DNA of 64,000 nt from Jatrophihabitans sp. (GCA_036399055.1 DASWNX010000036.1:1-64000); one strand, 5' to 3'; positions 41,395 through 50,294 are shown, counted from the stretch's first letter. Translations and numbers: made by a program. The notes: generated by a model from the sequence alone, not told the origin.

Positions 41395-41697
41395 ATGACC
41401 CGAACGCTGACCGTGACGGACGCCAAGGCCCGGCTCTCGGAGTTGGTGGCCATGGTCGAGCAGACCCAGGAGCACATCGACATCACCCGCAACGGCGAGC
41501 CGGCAGCCGTCCTAATCTCACACGCCGAACTCCAAGCCATGCGGGAGACCATCGCGATCTTGTCCGACCCGACGTTGGTCGGGGACATCCGTCAGGCCGA
41601 GGCGGACATCGCGGCTGGCGACACGGTGAACGCTGAGAGCCTCCGCGAGTCCATGCAGGCGCGGCGTCCCACCCGCGCGAGCTTTCCAACCCCTTGA
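41395..41697 (+). CDS. Phd/YefM family antitoxin, apparently without toxin
   Basis: 100 aa. The N-terminal VTDAKARLSELVAMVEQTQEHIDITRNGEPAAVLISHAEL is a standard Phd/YefM DNA-binding fold, followed by a helical tail. Such antitoxins normally precede a RelE/Doc/PIN toxin in the same operon. Downstream there are only 75 nt before a convergent DUF2283 gene, and the only frame there encodes about 28 residues without toxin similarity. The toxin therefore seems lost, or the protein acts alone. Confidence 0.85.
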   Translation: MTRTLTVTDAKARLSELVAMVEQTQEHIDITRNGEPAAVLISHAELQAMRETIAILSDPTLVGDIRQAEADIAAGDTVNAESLRESMQARRPTRASFPTP

Positions 41698-41734
41698 CGT
41701 GCCTGCCTCCCGCGCCAAGGTGGACATCGTCTGG

Positions 41735-41750
41735 GTGATGCCCTCATCAC
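41735..41750. terminator. Small hairpin after the antitoxin gene
   Basis: GTGATG-CCCT-CATCAC forms a 6-bp stem with a 4-nt loop between the antitoxin stop and the convergent DUF2283 gene. It is short, so this is only a candidate. Confidence 0.35.
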
Positions 41751-41771
41751 GGGCGCTGTCGCGACGTGCGC

Positions 41772-42011
41772 TTATTCGCCTCTGATCGGCTTCTCGTCCA
41801 TCGGCTCGGCCGTAGCCAGCGTTTCGGGCGCGAGGACCGCGCGGGCTCCGAGGATCTCGATCTCAAGCAGGTGACCGCTTGCGGAGAACCCAAGGTAGAT
41901 GTCGGCGCCCGGCCGCTCGACGTGGACATCCTCAGTGATGGCACCGTCTGGGATGTGCGATACCAGGGTCACGTTCGCGATGTCATCCTGTGGCCCGTAC
42001 TCGATTCTCAT
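41772..42011 (-). CDS. DUF2283 family protein
   Basis: 79 aa, MRIEYGPQDDIANVTLV then VHVERPGADIYLGFSASGHLLEIEILGARAVL: the DUF2283 pattern (xYDxxxDxLYIxx...D...dxdGxlvGIEIL). The function is unknown; such genes often travel with toxin-antitoxin and accessory genes. It is convergent with the Phd gene. Confidence 0.8.
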   Translation of the reverse strand: MRIEYGPQDDIANVTLVSHIPDGAITEDVHVERPGADIYLGFSASGHLLEIEILGARAVLAPETLATAEPMDEKPIRGE

Positions 42012-42243
42012 CTAGCGTCCCTTGTTCCCTCCGCAGTCTGACGCCACACCCGGGCCTGGTGAGGACGATCCAAACATGCAGCCGCTGTGTCGTTATCGTT
42101 GCCGCCGCTCAGTGGTCGGCTGACGCAGAACGCTCCAGCTGCGCTCATGCTGGCCCCCGACTAGCCGTGCGTATCGACGGTTACCGAGCACTGTCCGCGG
42201 CAGGAATCCGGTGGGAGGCCCAGCGAGGACGTCGGCCTGCCTG

Positions 42244-42597
42244 CTAGGACTCCAGGAAGGTGCGAACGCGGTCCTTGGGGCGGCCGATGATGGCGCGCTC
42301 GCCCTTGATCAGCACCGGGCGCTGCATCAGGCGCGGATGCTCGACAAGCAGATCAGCCACCGCCTCGGGCGTGACGAAGTCATCGGCGTCGAGGTCGAGC
42401 TGAGTGAAGTAAGGATCCTTGCGAACCAGGTCCGCCGGCGGATCTTCTAGTTTGCCGATCAGGGCCAGCAGCGCGGCGCGGTCGAGCGGCGTCTTGAGGT
42501 ACTGCACGACCTCGATGGCGGTCCCGCTGTTGTCGGCTTCGGCCAACGCGTGCTTCGACGTCGAGCAGGCAGTGTTATGCAAGATCGTGACGGCCAT
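42244..42597 (-). CDS. arsC: ArsC/Spx-family reductase (glutaredoxin-dependent arsenate reductase-like)
   Basis: 117 aa. ILHNTACSTSKHAL contains the single catalytic Cys11 of the ArsC family (HNPxCxTSR), and RPVLIKGERAIIGRPKDRV matches the C-terminal substrate-binding region. No other arsenic genes are adjacent, so the physiological substrate is uncertain. The interval 42012-42243 downstream holds nothing I recognise. Confidence 0.85.
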   Translation of the reverse strand: MAVTILHNTACSTSKHALAEADNSGTAIEVVQYLKTPLDRAALLALIGKLEDPPADLVRKDPYFTQLDLDADDFVTPEAVADLLVEHPRLMQRPVLIKGERAIIGRPKDRVRTFLES

Positions 42598-42624
42598 GCT
42601 CGGCAGAGTACTGGGCTGGCAGAC

Positions 42625-42690
42625 CTACCAAAATATGCCTTGCGTGGCCAGCGGTTCGGGCGCGAGCACCACGCAGGTAGGTTGAACCGT
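42625..42690 (-). pseudogene. Possible DUF2283 C-terminal fragment
   Basis: On the minus strand the stretch before the TAG at 42625-42627 reads VLAPEPLATQG, close to VLAPETLATAE at the end of the intact DUF2283 protein 0.8 kb away. Only the tail remains and no start is present, so this looks like a decayed second copy. Confidence 0.3.
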
Positions 42691-42720
42691 GGTGTCCGAA
42701 TCTCCGTTTGCACTCGGACC

Positions 42721-43143
42721 TCAATTGATGATTTCGCCACTCTCACTTGAAAGAAGCACCGATAGACGCTCCCGCCATGTCTCCAGCTGTTCGGGGGTTA
42801 GTCGCCTCCACTCGGTGATCTCACCTACGACCCGCAGTGGGGCGCTACTGCGGTACGAGCGGGTGGGGTTACCGGGGAACTTCTTGTCGGTCACGTTCGG
42901 GTCGTTCTCGAACGCCCCCGTTGGCTCTACTGCATACACTTTCGGAACCGCTTCACCCTCCGCGAGTTCTGCAGCGATCTCCGCAGCGAGGCCGGCTCCA
43001 TCAACAAGGGCGGTGAAGTAGATGTGGTTCATGACGATCTCGGGACGGTAGTTCGATGGGCGGCCCGCCGTGAGGAACTCACCCACGTTCAGGGCCGCGA
43101 TCGTGCCATGGAAGAACGGGCCCTCATCGAGCGGTCTGGACAC
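42721..43143 (-). CDS. arr: NAD(+)--rifampin ADP-ribosyltransferase Arr
   Basis: 140 aa, full length for the family. The signature is strong: PFFHGTIAALNVGEFLTAG, SNYRPEIVMNHIYFTALVDG, VYAVEPTGAFENDPNVTDKK and FPGNPTRSYRSSAPLRVVGE. Arr inactivates rifamycins by ADP-ribosylation. The GTG start at 43143 has an AGAAGGG site about 8 nt upstream. I see no rifamycin-associated palindromic element in front. It belongs to the accessory patch next to the Gabija genes. Confidence 0.93.
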   Translation of the reverse strand: MSRPLDEGPFFHGTIAALNVGEFLTAGRPSNYRPEIVMNHIYFTALVDGAGLAAEIAAELAEGEAVPKVYAVEPTGAFENDPNVTDKKFPGNPTRSYRSSAPLRVVGEITEWRRLTPEQLETWRERLSVLLSSESGEIIN

Positions 43144-43628
43144 CTGAAACCCTTCTGCCTACCTGGGTGCACGCGACTCCGACGCGCCAGCTGGCCTTGC
43201 CGGAAGCCGCCGCCCGCGCCCTAATCCTAAGCTGGAAAGAACGCCGCGAGCGTCGCTGGGAGACGACGGATATCCGCACGCCCGCAGATGGGACACGGGC
43301 CGACGCGATATCGGGGTTCCAACGTCTGTGCACCTGTTGGGACTCTAAGTCTGCGCACCTGTTGGGACAGCTTTCACACCCTAAAGTCACCTCGGCCTCG
43401 GTCGGTAGATCATCGAGCGACGCATACCGCCGATTCTGTCGCACACCATGTCGCACTTCCACCACTTCTGAGTCGGCAATATGTTCGACTGGCCCTCATC
43501 ATGTCTTTCGGCCACCTGCATGACGCAGCTGAGGTTCGCCTTGACAGGGCGCAATTCCTTGTCGCGCAAAGGGAACAGAATGGTTCTGCTCGCTTAGCCA
43601 ACCGCAGGGCCGACGTCGGTTATTGGCG
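43144..43628. other. Intergenic stretch without a recognisable gene
   Basis: 485 nt between arr and gajB. Open frames here have no family character. The only structure I see is a pair of 18-nt direct repeats (43326-43368), with a related copy beyond gajA. The base composition looks less GC-rich than in the flanking housekeeping DNA. Confidence 0.5.
43326..43368. repeat. Direct repeat pair, possible old mobile-element end
   Basis: CTGTGCACCTGTTGGGAC (43326-43343) and CTGCGCACCTGTTGGGAC (43351-43368) have a 25-nt period and one difference. A third diverged copy, TTGTGCACCTGTGGGGCTCC (47968-47987), lies on the other side of the Gabija genes in the same orientation. Repeated terminal motifs are typical of some transposon ends, but no transposase is present. 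Confidence 0.55.
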
Positions 43629-45482
43629 CTAGGGCGCAGGAGCCGAGGGTCCGATTGGGTTGCCGAGCGAAGCCGCGAGTTCGAGTGCGAAGCTTGAGTA
43701 CCCGCGGCGGATCGTGGCCTTCCTAGTGTCTCGACCAGATGGAGACAGCTGCAGCAGAACACTGCCCCGGCTTCTGGTCAGCGCTACATAGAAATTCCTC
43801 CGTTCTTCCTCAAGCTTGTCTCCCCGAAGGCGCGTGGGGGACCAGGGCGTACCACCCCACGGAGGTACGGCGCCCTCGGTCAGCCCCGGTAACACCACTG
43901 CCGTGAACGTCCTGCCCTTCGCGTTGTGGTAAGTCGAAAGAACCACCTTCCCTGTGCCTGCGGTGTCCGAGGCGAGGTCGGTTAACAGAAGCTCGTCCGT
44001 CGCCGAGGTCAGCGAGTCGATCTCTTTAGATGTGCGCGGGTCACCTATCGCGGCCGCAAGTTCGCGCAGGTCGAGATCGGTTGCCACGCGGCTGGCCCAA
44101 GTCTTCACACTTGTCGCCGGTGTTGGTGTGGGGCCCAACAGGGTGCGGTGCAGGGCAGTGACCCGTACCAACCAGGGGTCCGGGCTGCGTGGGCGACCCG
44201 CTACCCGTCGGAAGGAGTCGAGCCGGTCTAGAAGGACGCTCACTCCGAACGGAGGTGGGGCGGCGCTATTCGATCCAGGAGTTAGACACGTCGCATATAG
44301 CGCCGCGCCTTCGAGCCATCGGCCCAACTCAGTCGATGGTGCCGTGTCAAACCGCACTGCCACGCCGTTGTTCGTTAGGTGCTCTTCGATGAGCGGCCCC
44401 AACGGTTGTCGGTACCGAAGAAGCACGGCGATCTCATGCGGTGGCACGCCAGCAGCTAGGAGCGTCGTGACAGCCGTGGCGGCTTCGTGCGCTTGCTCCT
44501 CGATGTCGCCATCGACGACCTGGAACTCCAAAGTTCCAGGGTCCTGTCGATGCGGGTCGGGTTGCCAGCCGCGCTCTTTTGCCAAGACGAGTTCGGCTGC
44601 TGCGACCACGGCCGAACCGCAGCGGTAGTTCGTGATCAGTCGTTGCACCGTGAAATCGCCCCGCGCGCAGAGTGCGTCCAGATATTCGGGAGCCCCTCCG
44701 GCCCATCCGTAGATGCTCTGGTCAACGTCACCTACGGCAGTTATCTCGACGCCGGCGTCGAGCAGGGTTTCAACGAGCCTGTGGAGCCCGGCACCGAGAT
44801 CCTGGTACTCGTCGATCATGACAGTCGGAAAGCGAGCCTTTACGACGTTGGCGACCTCTGGATGCTCGCGAAGGAGGCGGACCGCAGCCAGGACGATGCC
44901 CTCGAAGTCCCAGATCTGCTCACGCTCGCACACGGCCTCATAGCGTTGTACTGCCCGCACATACTCCTGGCACTGGTCGCTGACGTCGTCGCCTGCGGCG
45001 AGACGGCGGCGAAGGGAGGTGAATACCGCGCGTAGCGCCCAGTAGTTGGCGCCTTCGTCGTCGGCGCACTCCTGAACAAGATCCTTCTCCTCCTGGTCAT
45101 TCATCAGTGCGTCGAGTCCTGGCAGTTCGATGTCGAGCAGGTGCGCGTAAGGGAGCACGTGTGCAAGGCAGAATGCGTGCAAGGTCCCCGCAAAGAGTCG
45201 GTCGGGTTGGACCACTCCGAGCCGCGCGAGACCTTCCTTGAGCTCAGCTGCCGCCTGATTGGTGTACGTGATCGCAGCGAGTCCACGCAGCGGACTGATC
45301 CGCATTGAGAGCAGGTAGCCAGCGCGTGTGACGACCGTCCGAGTCTTGCCGCTTCCCGGACCGGCGACGATGACCAGGTTCCCTTTTGCGACGAGCGCAG
45401 CTCGCTGGTGGCGGTCGAGTTCCTCGATGCCTTGAGCAAGCAGCAGGGGGAGGCCTCGATGAACCACACTCTCAGTCGGCAT
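43629..45482 (-). CDS. gajB: Gabija-type UvrD-like helicase GajB
   Basis: 617 aa. Superfamily 1A helicase motifs in order: Walker A AGPGSGKT (residues 40-47), ITYTNQAAAEL, DEYQD (motif II), GDVDQSIYGWAG (III), LITNYRCG (IV), LSTYHNAKGRTFTAVVLPGL (V) and RNFYVALTRSR (VI). It is paired with an OLD-family nuclease, the gene order of Gabija defence. The ATG at 45482 overlaps the gajA end by 11 nt, which decides the start. It is longer than the roughly 500-aa GajB proteins usually described. Confidence 0.86.
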   Translation of the reverse strand: MPTESVVHRGLPLLLAQGIEELDRHQRAALVAKGNLVIVAGPGSGKTRTVVTRAGYLLSMRISPLRGLAAITYTNQAAAELKEGLARLGVVQPDRLFAGTLHAFCLAHVLPYAHLLDIELPGLDALMNDQEEKDLVQECADDEGANYWALRAVFTSLRRRLAAGDDVSDQCQEYVRAVQRYEAVCEREQIWDFEGIVLAAVRLLREHPEVANVVKARFPTVMIDEYQDLGAGLHRLVETLLDAGVEITAVGDVDQSIYGWAGGAPEYLDALCARGDFTVQRLITNYRCGSAVVAAAELVLAKERGWQPDPHRQDPGTLEFQVVDGDIEEQAHEAATAVTTLLAAGVPPHEIAVLLRYRQPLGPLIEEHLTNNGVAVRFDTAPSTELGRWLEGAALYATCLTPGSNSAAPPPFGVSVLLDRLDSFRRVAGRPRSPDPWLVRVTALHRTLLGPTPTPATSVKTWASRVATDLDLRELAAAIGDPRTSKEIDSLTSATDELLLTDLASDTAGTGKVVLSTYHNAKGRTFTAVVLPGLTEGAVPPWGGTPWSPTRLRGDKLEEERRNFYVALTRSRGSVLLQLSPSGRDTRKATIRRGYSSFALELAASLGNPIGPSAPAP

Positions 45483-47574
45483 CCACTGGGCCTTCGGCTC
45501 CCAGGAGCGGCATCTCCCGTGCTTGCTGGCTGGCCCATTGAAGTGCACGAAGGCATGCGCGAGCTGACCCCGCGTCTGCGAACAACTCCTCGCTGATCCC
45601 GTCGGCGTCGGTGTCGGCGTCCAACACACCGGCGGCCTCAAGAAGGTAGAACAGGTTGGCCCGTAGGTCGGTCTTTGCAATGTGACTGGACCAGCGCTGT
45701 GCGAACCGGCCCTTACCGACTCCCTCGATGCGGTCTAGGACACGTTTACGCCGGGGTCTGTCACTGGAGCCGCTGCCGGTTGGTTCGGCATCCGCAGCCT
45801 CGACGCGCTTCTTGGTTGCGGCAGATAACACCTCGGCCAGGTCGTCCGTCCCGAGGATCGCCGTGACGTCGCGCGCCATGTTGGCGGACTTCTTCTTGCG
45901 CGAGAGTTCAGCGAACGCCTCAATCAGCTCGTCACCGAGAAGGGGGAGAAGATCGAGCTCGAGGGTCTGATCGCCCACGTAAACGTTCTCCAGCGCGCAG
46001 ACGTCCTGAAGCTCGGCCCGGAGCTTGGCGGCATCGGCGTATTTCTCCTCCTCTTCCAGCTCGACCAGTTTGGCGGCGCCATTTCTGATTTGGTTTCGAG
46101 CCTGGTCATCAACAAGCAGGGCGGCAGCGCGTTTGAGGCCCTGCTCACCGAGGCTGACCGAGTCGCGCAGCGGGTCTCCATCGGTTAGCACGGCAAAAGG
46201 AAGATCGAGCCCGTCCGGACCAAGAAGTCGACAGTACGGCGCGAAGTCAGTGCCGACCACGTTGACGATGACTACGCCGTACTCGTCCAGGTCGAAGCCA
46301 GCCGCCTCGGCGATCGCCGGCAGCAGGAATGTTTCGGCGGTGCCTTCGACCAGTAAGACGTAGCGGGCGAACAGTATCTCCGCCCGGCTCACATCGAGAT
46401 ACCGGCTGATGTCCGCGCTCTCGAACTCGTCGAGATCGGCGTTCAACGTTGTGGTAGCGATTGTTTGCGAACCGATCCTCCGGAGTAGAAGCAATGACTC
46501 TAGTGGAGCAACTGCGGCAACGTGTGGGCTGTGCGTTGTCAGAAGCATCGCTGGCTCGGTAGCGAGGAGATGGCGGAAGAGGCGCCGCTGGATTGCCACG
46601 TGGAGATGTGCCTCCGGCTCTTCGACACCGAGGATTGTCGTAACAAACGCGCTCGCGGCTCGCCGCACGGCTAGCGCTTCCATGAGCATGCCTAGGTAGA
46701 GCACGTTGGCTGCGCCGAGGCTCGTATCGGCAACCGTGCGCGTCCGAGCCGCGTCCACGAACAGACGTAGTCCTCGGAGCAAGGAGTCCGGGTCCGTCGA
46801 GGCGATGCCGACTGTCGGATCGACTGGGAGCTGCGGGCCGACGAGGTTCTTTAGGCGCACGGCGAGGCGTTTCTGTAGTCCATCGACCTGCGGCTCTTTG
46901 GCCAGCTTGTCTGCGACGGCGTCGATGTCCGTTGCGACCGCGCCAAGCTTGACCGGGTCGAGCTTGAGTTCTTCCAAAAGTGTGCGCAAAGGGCTGCGAT
47001 TCCAGCGGCCCAGGTCGCCCTCGGCATCGCGCAGTGCAGGCAATACCCGCAGGCTGATGTAGCGACGTACCCGACCAGCGTCTGTCGTCGCGATATCGGC
47101 GCCCTGGGTGAGGTCGAAGTCGTAGTCCGCCGGGCTGTGAGTTGTGTCGATGTCCGGCCGGTCTTCGATCTCATCGGTGTCGGGGCGTACGTCGAGCCTG
47201 GTCCTAGGTGCGAAGCGGTACGTGAGGCGTGCTCGTTTGGGCGTTGAAACGTCTACCAGAGCTCCCGAGAGAATCGAGATCGCTTCTTCGTCTTCGTCGA
47301 AGCCGCTCAGTTCAACCTCGATGAGCACCTCGGCTCCGCCTAACAGCCCTGTTCCTGAGGGCCCGACTGCGCCGTCGTGAATGTCCTCTGGGCGGAGTCG
47401 CCGCGCGGAGTCCGGTAGCTCGGGGTCAAGCACGAGACGAAGGGCGTGGAGCAAGTTGCTCTTGCCGACACCGTTCTCGCCGACGATCACCGCGGGCGCC
47501 GGGAAGGGGTCGATCTCGCAGTTCGCGAAATTCCGGAAATTCCGGATGTGAAGCCGGCTAATGTGAAGCGCCAC
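45472..47574 (-). CDS. gajA: Gabija-type OLD-family ATPase/TOPRIM nuclease GajA
   Basis: 700 aa from the GTG at 47574 (AAAGGCGG upstream). The N-terminal ABC-type ATPase starts LHISRLHIRNFRNF with Walker A GENGVGKS (32-39); the Walker B region is TTILGVEEPEAHLH and the H-loop is LLTTHSPHV. The C-terminal TOPRIM domain has LLVEGTAE (Glu410) and LTDGDP (Asp465/Asp467). This is the class 2 OLD nuclease that, with GajB, nicks phage DNA when nucleotide pools fall in known Gabija systems. Longer frames upstream of the GTG lack similarity. Confidence 0.87.
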   Translation of the reverse strand: MALHISRLHIRNFRNFANCEIDPFPAPAVIVGENGVGKSNLLHALRLVLDPELPDSARRLRPEDIHDGAVGPSGTGLLGGAEVLIEVELSGFDEDEEAISILSGALVDVSTPKRARLTYRFAPRTRLDVRPDTDEIEDRPDIDTTHSPADYDFDLTQGADIATTDAGRVRRYISLRVLPALRDAEGDLGRWNRSPLRTLLEELKLDPVKLGAVATDIDAVADKLAKEPQVDGLQKRLAVRLKNLVGPQLPVDPTVGIASTDPDSLLRGLRLFVDAARTRTVADTSLGAANVLYLGMLMEALAVRRAASAFVTTILGVEEPEAHLHVAIQRRLFRHLLATEPAMLLTTHSPHVAAVAPLESLLLLRRIGSQTIATTTLNADLDEFESADISRYLDVSRAEILFARYVLLVEGTAETFLLPAIAEAAGFDLDEYGVVIVNVVGTDFAPYCRLLGPDGLDLPFAVLTDGDPLRDSVSLGEQGLKRAAALLVDDQARNQIRNGAAKLVELEEEEKYADAAKLRAELQDVCALENVYVGDQTLELDLLPLLGDELIEAFAELSRKKKSANMARDVTAILGTDDLAEVLSAATKKRVEAADAEPTGSGSSDRPRRKRVLDRIEGVGKGRFAQRWSSHIAKTDLRANLFYLLEAAGVLDADTDADGISEELFADAGSARACLRALQWASQQAREMPLLGAEGPVDAD

Positions 47575-47999
47575 CAAGTTCCGCCTTTGCTGATTTGGCA
47601 CCCGAGGGACCGAAGGTATCTGCCAACTGGCCCAATTGTCCCCGAAACGGTTGACCGTGCCTAACAATCGAAATGCCCGCCGGCACCGCTGATGCCGGGG
47701 TGCTCGATATCGGCCGTTCGCCACGCGACATGCGGTCTCCGTACAGCTACCGTGCGCCTATGTTCACCTTCGGTGTTGACATTGGGTCGGTGTGACGGAC
47801 CGGAGGATTCTCGTGGGCGGCTATAGACGACGAGGGCCACCAGCAAAATGCTGGCAAGGACAAATCCTAAAGCGTTGGCCGAGGCTGTTGCCAACCGCTA
47901 GCGAATACATGTATCGCCAGCGTCTCATGCCGCATGGTTGGCGGCCGACGGTGTCGGAATCACAACGTTGTGCACCTGTGGGGCTCCAAACCCGAGCAC
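47575..47999. other. Upstream region of the Gabija operon, no gene recognised
   Basis: 425 nt between the gajA start and the end of the next aldo/keto reductase gene. It should contain the gajAB promoter on the minus strand, but I cannot point to one convincingly. It contains the diverged direct repeat at 47968-47987 and several short frames without family character. Confidence 0.45.
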
Positions 48000-48971
48000 T
48001 CAGCGGAAGCCGGCGATCGAGTGCGGCCGATACCCGCTCTCCAGCCGCTCGACCTCATCGTCGCTGAGCGAGACGTCCACCGCGGCGAAGGCGTCCTCCA
48101 GGTGCTCCACCCGGGTGGCCCCGACGATCGGCGCGGCCACCACCGGATTGCGCAGCAGCCAGGCCAGCGCGATCTGCGCCCGTGACACCCCGCGCTCGGC
48201 GGCCAGCTCGGCGACCCGCTCGACGATCACCCGGTCCTCCTCCAAGTACAGGGACTTGCCGAACTCGTCGATCTGGCTGCGCGCGGTGTCGGCGTCCCAG
48301 TCGCGGGTCAGCCGGCCCCGGGCCAGCGGGCTCCACGGGATCACCGCAACGCCCTGATCGGCACACAGCGGCAGCATCTCGCGCTCCTCTTCGCGGTACA
48401 GCAGGTTGTAGTGGTTCTGCATGGTGGCGAACCGGGTCCAGCCGTTCCGATCGGCCAGGTGCTGGGCCTTGGCGAACTGCCAGGCGTACATCGACGAGGC
48501 GCCCAGGTAGCGCACCTTGCCCGAGCGCACCGCGTCGTGCAGCGCCGACATGGTCTCGGCGATCGGGGTGTTGTCGTCCCACCGGTGGATTTGGTACAGG
48601 TCGATGTAGTCCACACCCAGCCGGCGCAGGCTGGCGTCCAGCTCGGACAGGATCGCCTTGCGTGAGAGCCCCGCGCCGTTCGGGCCCGGGCGCATGCGGC
48701 CGTGCACCTTGGTGGCCAGCACGATCTCGTCCCGGTCGCCGAACTCGGCCAGCGCCCGGCCCACGATCTCCTCGCTGGTGCCGTCGGAGTAGACGTTGGC
48801 GGTGTCGAAGAAGTTGACGCCGGCCTCGATCGCCCGCCGGATCAGCGGCCGGCTGCGCTCGGAGTCCAGGGTCCACTCGTGATTGCCGCGGCCGGGGACG
48901 CCGAAGCTCATGCAGCCCAGGCAGATCCGCGAGACGTCCAGGCCGGTCGAGCCGAGCTTGGTGTAATCCAT
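48000..48971 (-). CDS. Aldo/keto reductase (YajO/Tas-like)
   Basis: 323 aa. MDYTKLGSTGLDVSRICLGCMSFG, NFFDTANVYSDGTSEEIVG (Asp/Tyr), IVLATKVHGRM (Lys), DLYQIHRWD (His), AVIPWSPLARGRLTRDW and APIVGATRVEHLEDA define a class of NADPH-dependent reductases. The end HSIAGFR is typical. The substrate is unknown. It marks the return to ordinary high-GC gene content after the accessory patch. Confidence 0.92.
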   Translation of the reverse strand: MDYTKLGSTGLDVSRICLGCMSFGVPGRGNHEWTLDSERSRPLIRRAIEAGVNFFDTANVYSDGTSEEIVGRALAEFGDRDEIVLATKVHGRMRPGPNGAGLSRKAILSELDASLRRLGVDYIDLYQIHRWDDNTPIAETMSALHDAVRSGKVRYLGASSMYAWQFAKAQHLADRNGWTRFATMQNHYNLLYREEEREMLPLCADQGVAVIPWSPLARGRLTRDWDADTARSQIDEFGKSLYLEEDRVIVERVAELAAERGVSRAQIALAWLLRNPVVAAPIVGATRVEHLEDAFAAVDVSLSDDEVERLESGYRPHSIAGFR

Positions 48972-49057
48972 CCCCCGACCCTATGCGCAGCAGGTGACGC
49001 GGCGCGGCGAAGCCGTCCTCATTCGCCCCGCACAGCCTGATACGCCACTATCTCCTG

Positions 49058-50269
49058 ATGCATGCAGACCTGCTGGACCTGGCGCTGATCGTGCTGGCGC
49101 TGCTGTCGGCGCTGGCCGGCTACCGCCGTGGCCTGATCTGCTCGATCACCTCGTTCGCCGGTTTCGTCGCCGGCGCGGCGATCGGCGTCCAGGCCGCCCC
49201 GGCCATCGCCCGGGCGGTGCTCAAGGCGCCCAGTGACGCGGGGACAGCCGATCAGGCGGTCGGTCAACGGTTGATCACGCTGCTCGCGGTGTTCGTGATC
49301 GCCATGATCGGCCACTTCCTCGGCCAGGCCATCGGGATGCGGCTGCGCGCCGTGATCCACCGAACCCCGCTCGGACCGGTGGACGGCGCCGGCGGCGCGG
49401 TCATCTCGGTGGCCACCCTGCTGGTGTTCGCCTGGCTGCTGGGCCTGGCCCTGGCCTACACCCCCGCGACCTCGCTCACCCGCCAGATCCGCAACAGCAC
49501 CGTGCTGCAGACCGTCGACCGGGTGATCCCGGGCGAGGGTCAGCAGGTGCTGGCCAGCCTGCTGCGCCAGGTGCAACGCCACGATCTGCCCGCGGTCACC
49601 GGCCCCTTCGCGACGCTGCTGGCGCCCTCGGTGGCCCCGCCCGACCCGGCCGTGGTGCCGGCTGCCATCCGGGTGGCCGGGGCCTCGATCGTCAAGATCA
49701 CCGGCGAGGCGCCGTCCTGCCGCCGGTCCATCGCGGGCACCGGCTTCGTCTTCGCCCAAGACCGGGTGATGACCAACGCCCACGTGCTGGCCGGGGTTGC
49801 CAACCCCCGGGTCACCGCTCCCGGCGGGGGCACGCTGACGGCCCGGGTCGTGGTCTATGACCCCAACCGCGACATCGCCGTCCTGCTGGTGCCGGGGCTG
49901 AACCGGCAGCCGTTGCGCATCGCCGGCGCGGCGCCCAGCGGCACGGCGGCGGTGGTCGCCGGGTACCCGCAGAACGGCCCGTTCACCGCGTTGCCGGCCC
50001 GGGTCGCGGCCCGGACCAAAGTCACCGGCCCGAACATCTACCAGAACCGCACCGTCACCCGGGAGGTCTACACGGTCCGCGGCCAGGTGCGGCCGGGCAA
50101 CTCCGGCGGCCCGCTGCTGAGCACCACCGGCCAGGTCTATGGGGTGGTCTTCGCCGCCAGCGTCGACCAGTCCCAGGTCGGCTACGTCCTGACCAACGCC
50201 GAGGTGGCGCCGGACCTGCGGGCCGGACGCACCGCCACCGCGACAGTCAGCACCCAGGGTTGCGACTGA
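49058..50269 (+). CDS. marP: MarP-type membrane serine protease
   Basis: 403 aa. The first ~150 residues form a four-helix CvpA-like membrane domain (LIVLALLSALAGYRRGLICSITSFAG). The exported trypsin-like domain has the catalytic triad His242 (TNAHVL), Asp272 (DPNRDIAV) and Ser349 (RPGNSGGP), almost the positions of mycobacterial MarP, which protects against acid and oxidative stress by cleaving cell-wall hydrolases. Cys residues near the N- and C-terminal ends of the protease domain (APSCRRS, TQGCD) could form the known disulphide. Confidence 0.92.
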   Translation: MHADLLDLALIVLALLSALAGYRRGLICSITSFAGFVAGAAIGVQAAPAIARAVLKAPSDAGTADQAVGQRLITLLAVFVIAMIGHFLGQAIGMRLRAVIHRTPLGPVDGAGGAVISVATLLVFAWLLGLALAYTPATSLTRQIRNSTVLQTVDRVIPGEGQQVLASLLRQVQRHDLPAVTGPFATLLAPSVAPPDPAVVPAAIRVAGASIVKITGEAPSCRRSIAGTGFVFAQDRVMTNAHVLAGVANPRVTAPGGGTLTARVVVYDPNRDIAVLLVPGLNRQPLRIAGAAPSGTAAVVAGYPQNGPFTALPARVAARTKVTGPNIYQNRTVTREVYTVRGQVRPGNSGGPLLSTTGQVYGVVFAASVDQSQVGYVLTNAEVAPDLRAGRTATATVSTQGCD

Positions 50270-50294
50270 CCGCTAGCTGTGACTGACCGCTAGC
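50261..50294. repeat. 17-nt tandem duplication covering the stops of two convergent genes
   Basis: TGCGACTGACCGCTAGC (50261-50277) is followed at once by TGTGACTGACCGCTAGC (50278-50294). The first copy contains the marP stop TGA, the second contains the stop of the convergent DUF4126 gene (CTA at 50290-50292). Confidence 0.85.

Noticed and set aside
41700..41771. Short frame after the Phd antitoxin as a toxin gene
   Set aside because: It encodes about 28 residues with no RelE, Doc or PIN motif.
43144..43250. Rifamycin-associated regulatory element in front of arr
   Set aside because: I looked for a long GC palindrome in the upstream sequence of arr, and also before helD (54783-54980), and found none.
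43144..48000. Prophage or integrative element around the Gabija genes
   Set aside because: No integrase, transposase, tRNA attachment site or phage structural gene is visible; only short direct repeats remain.
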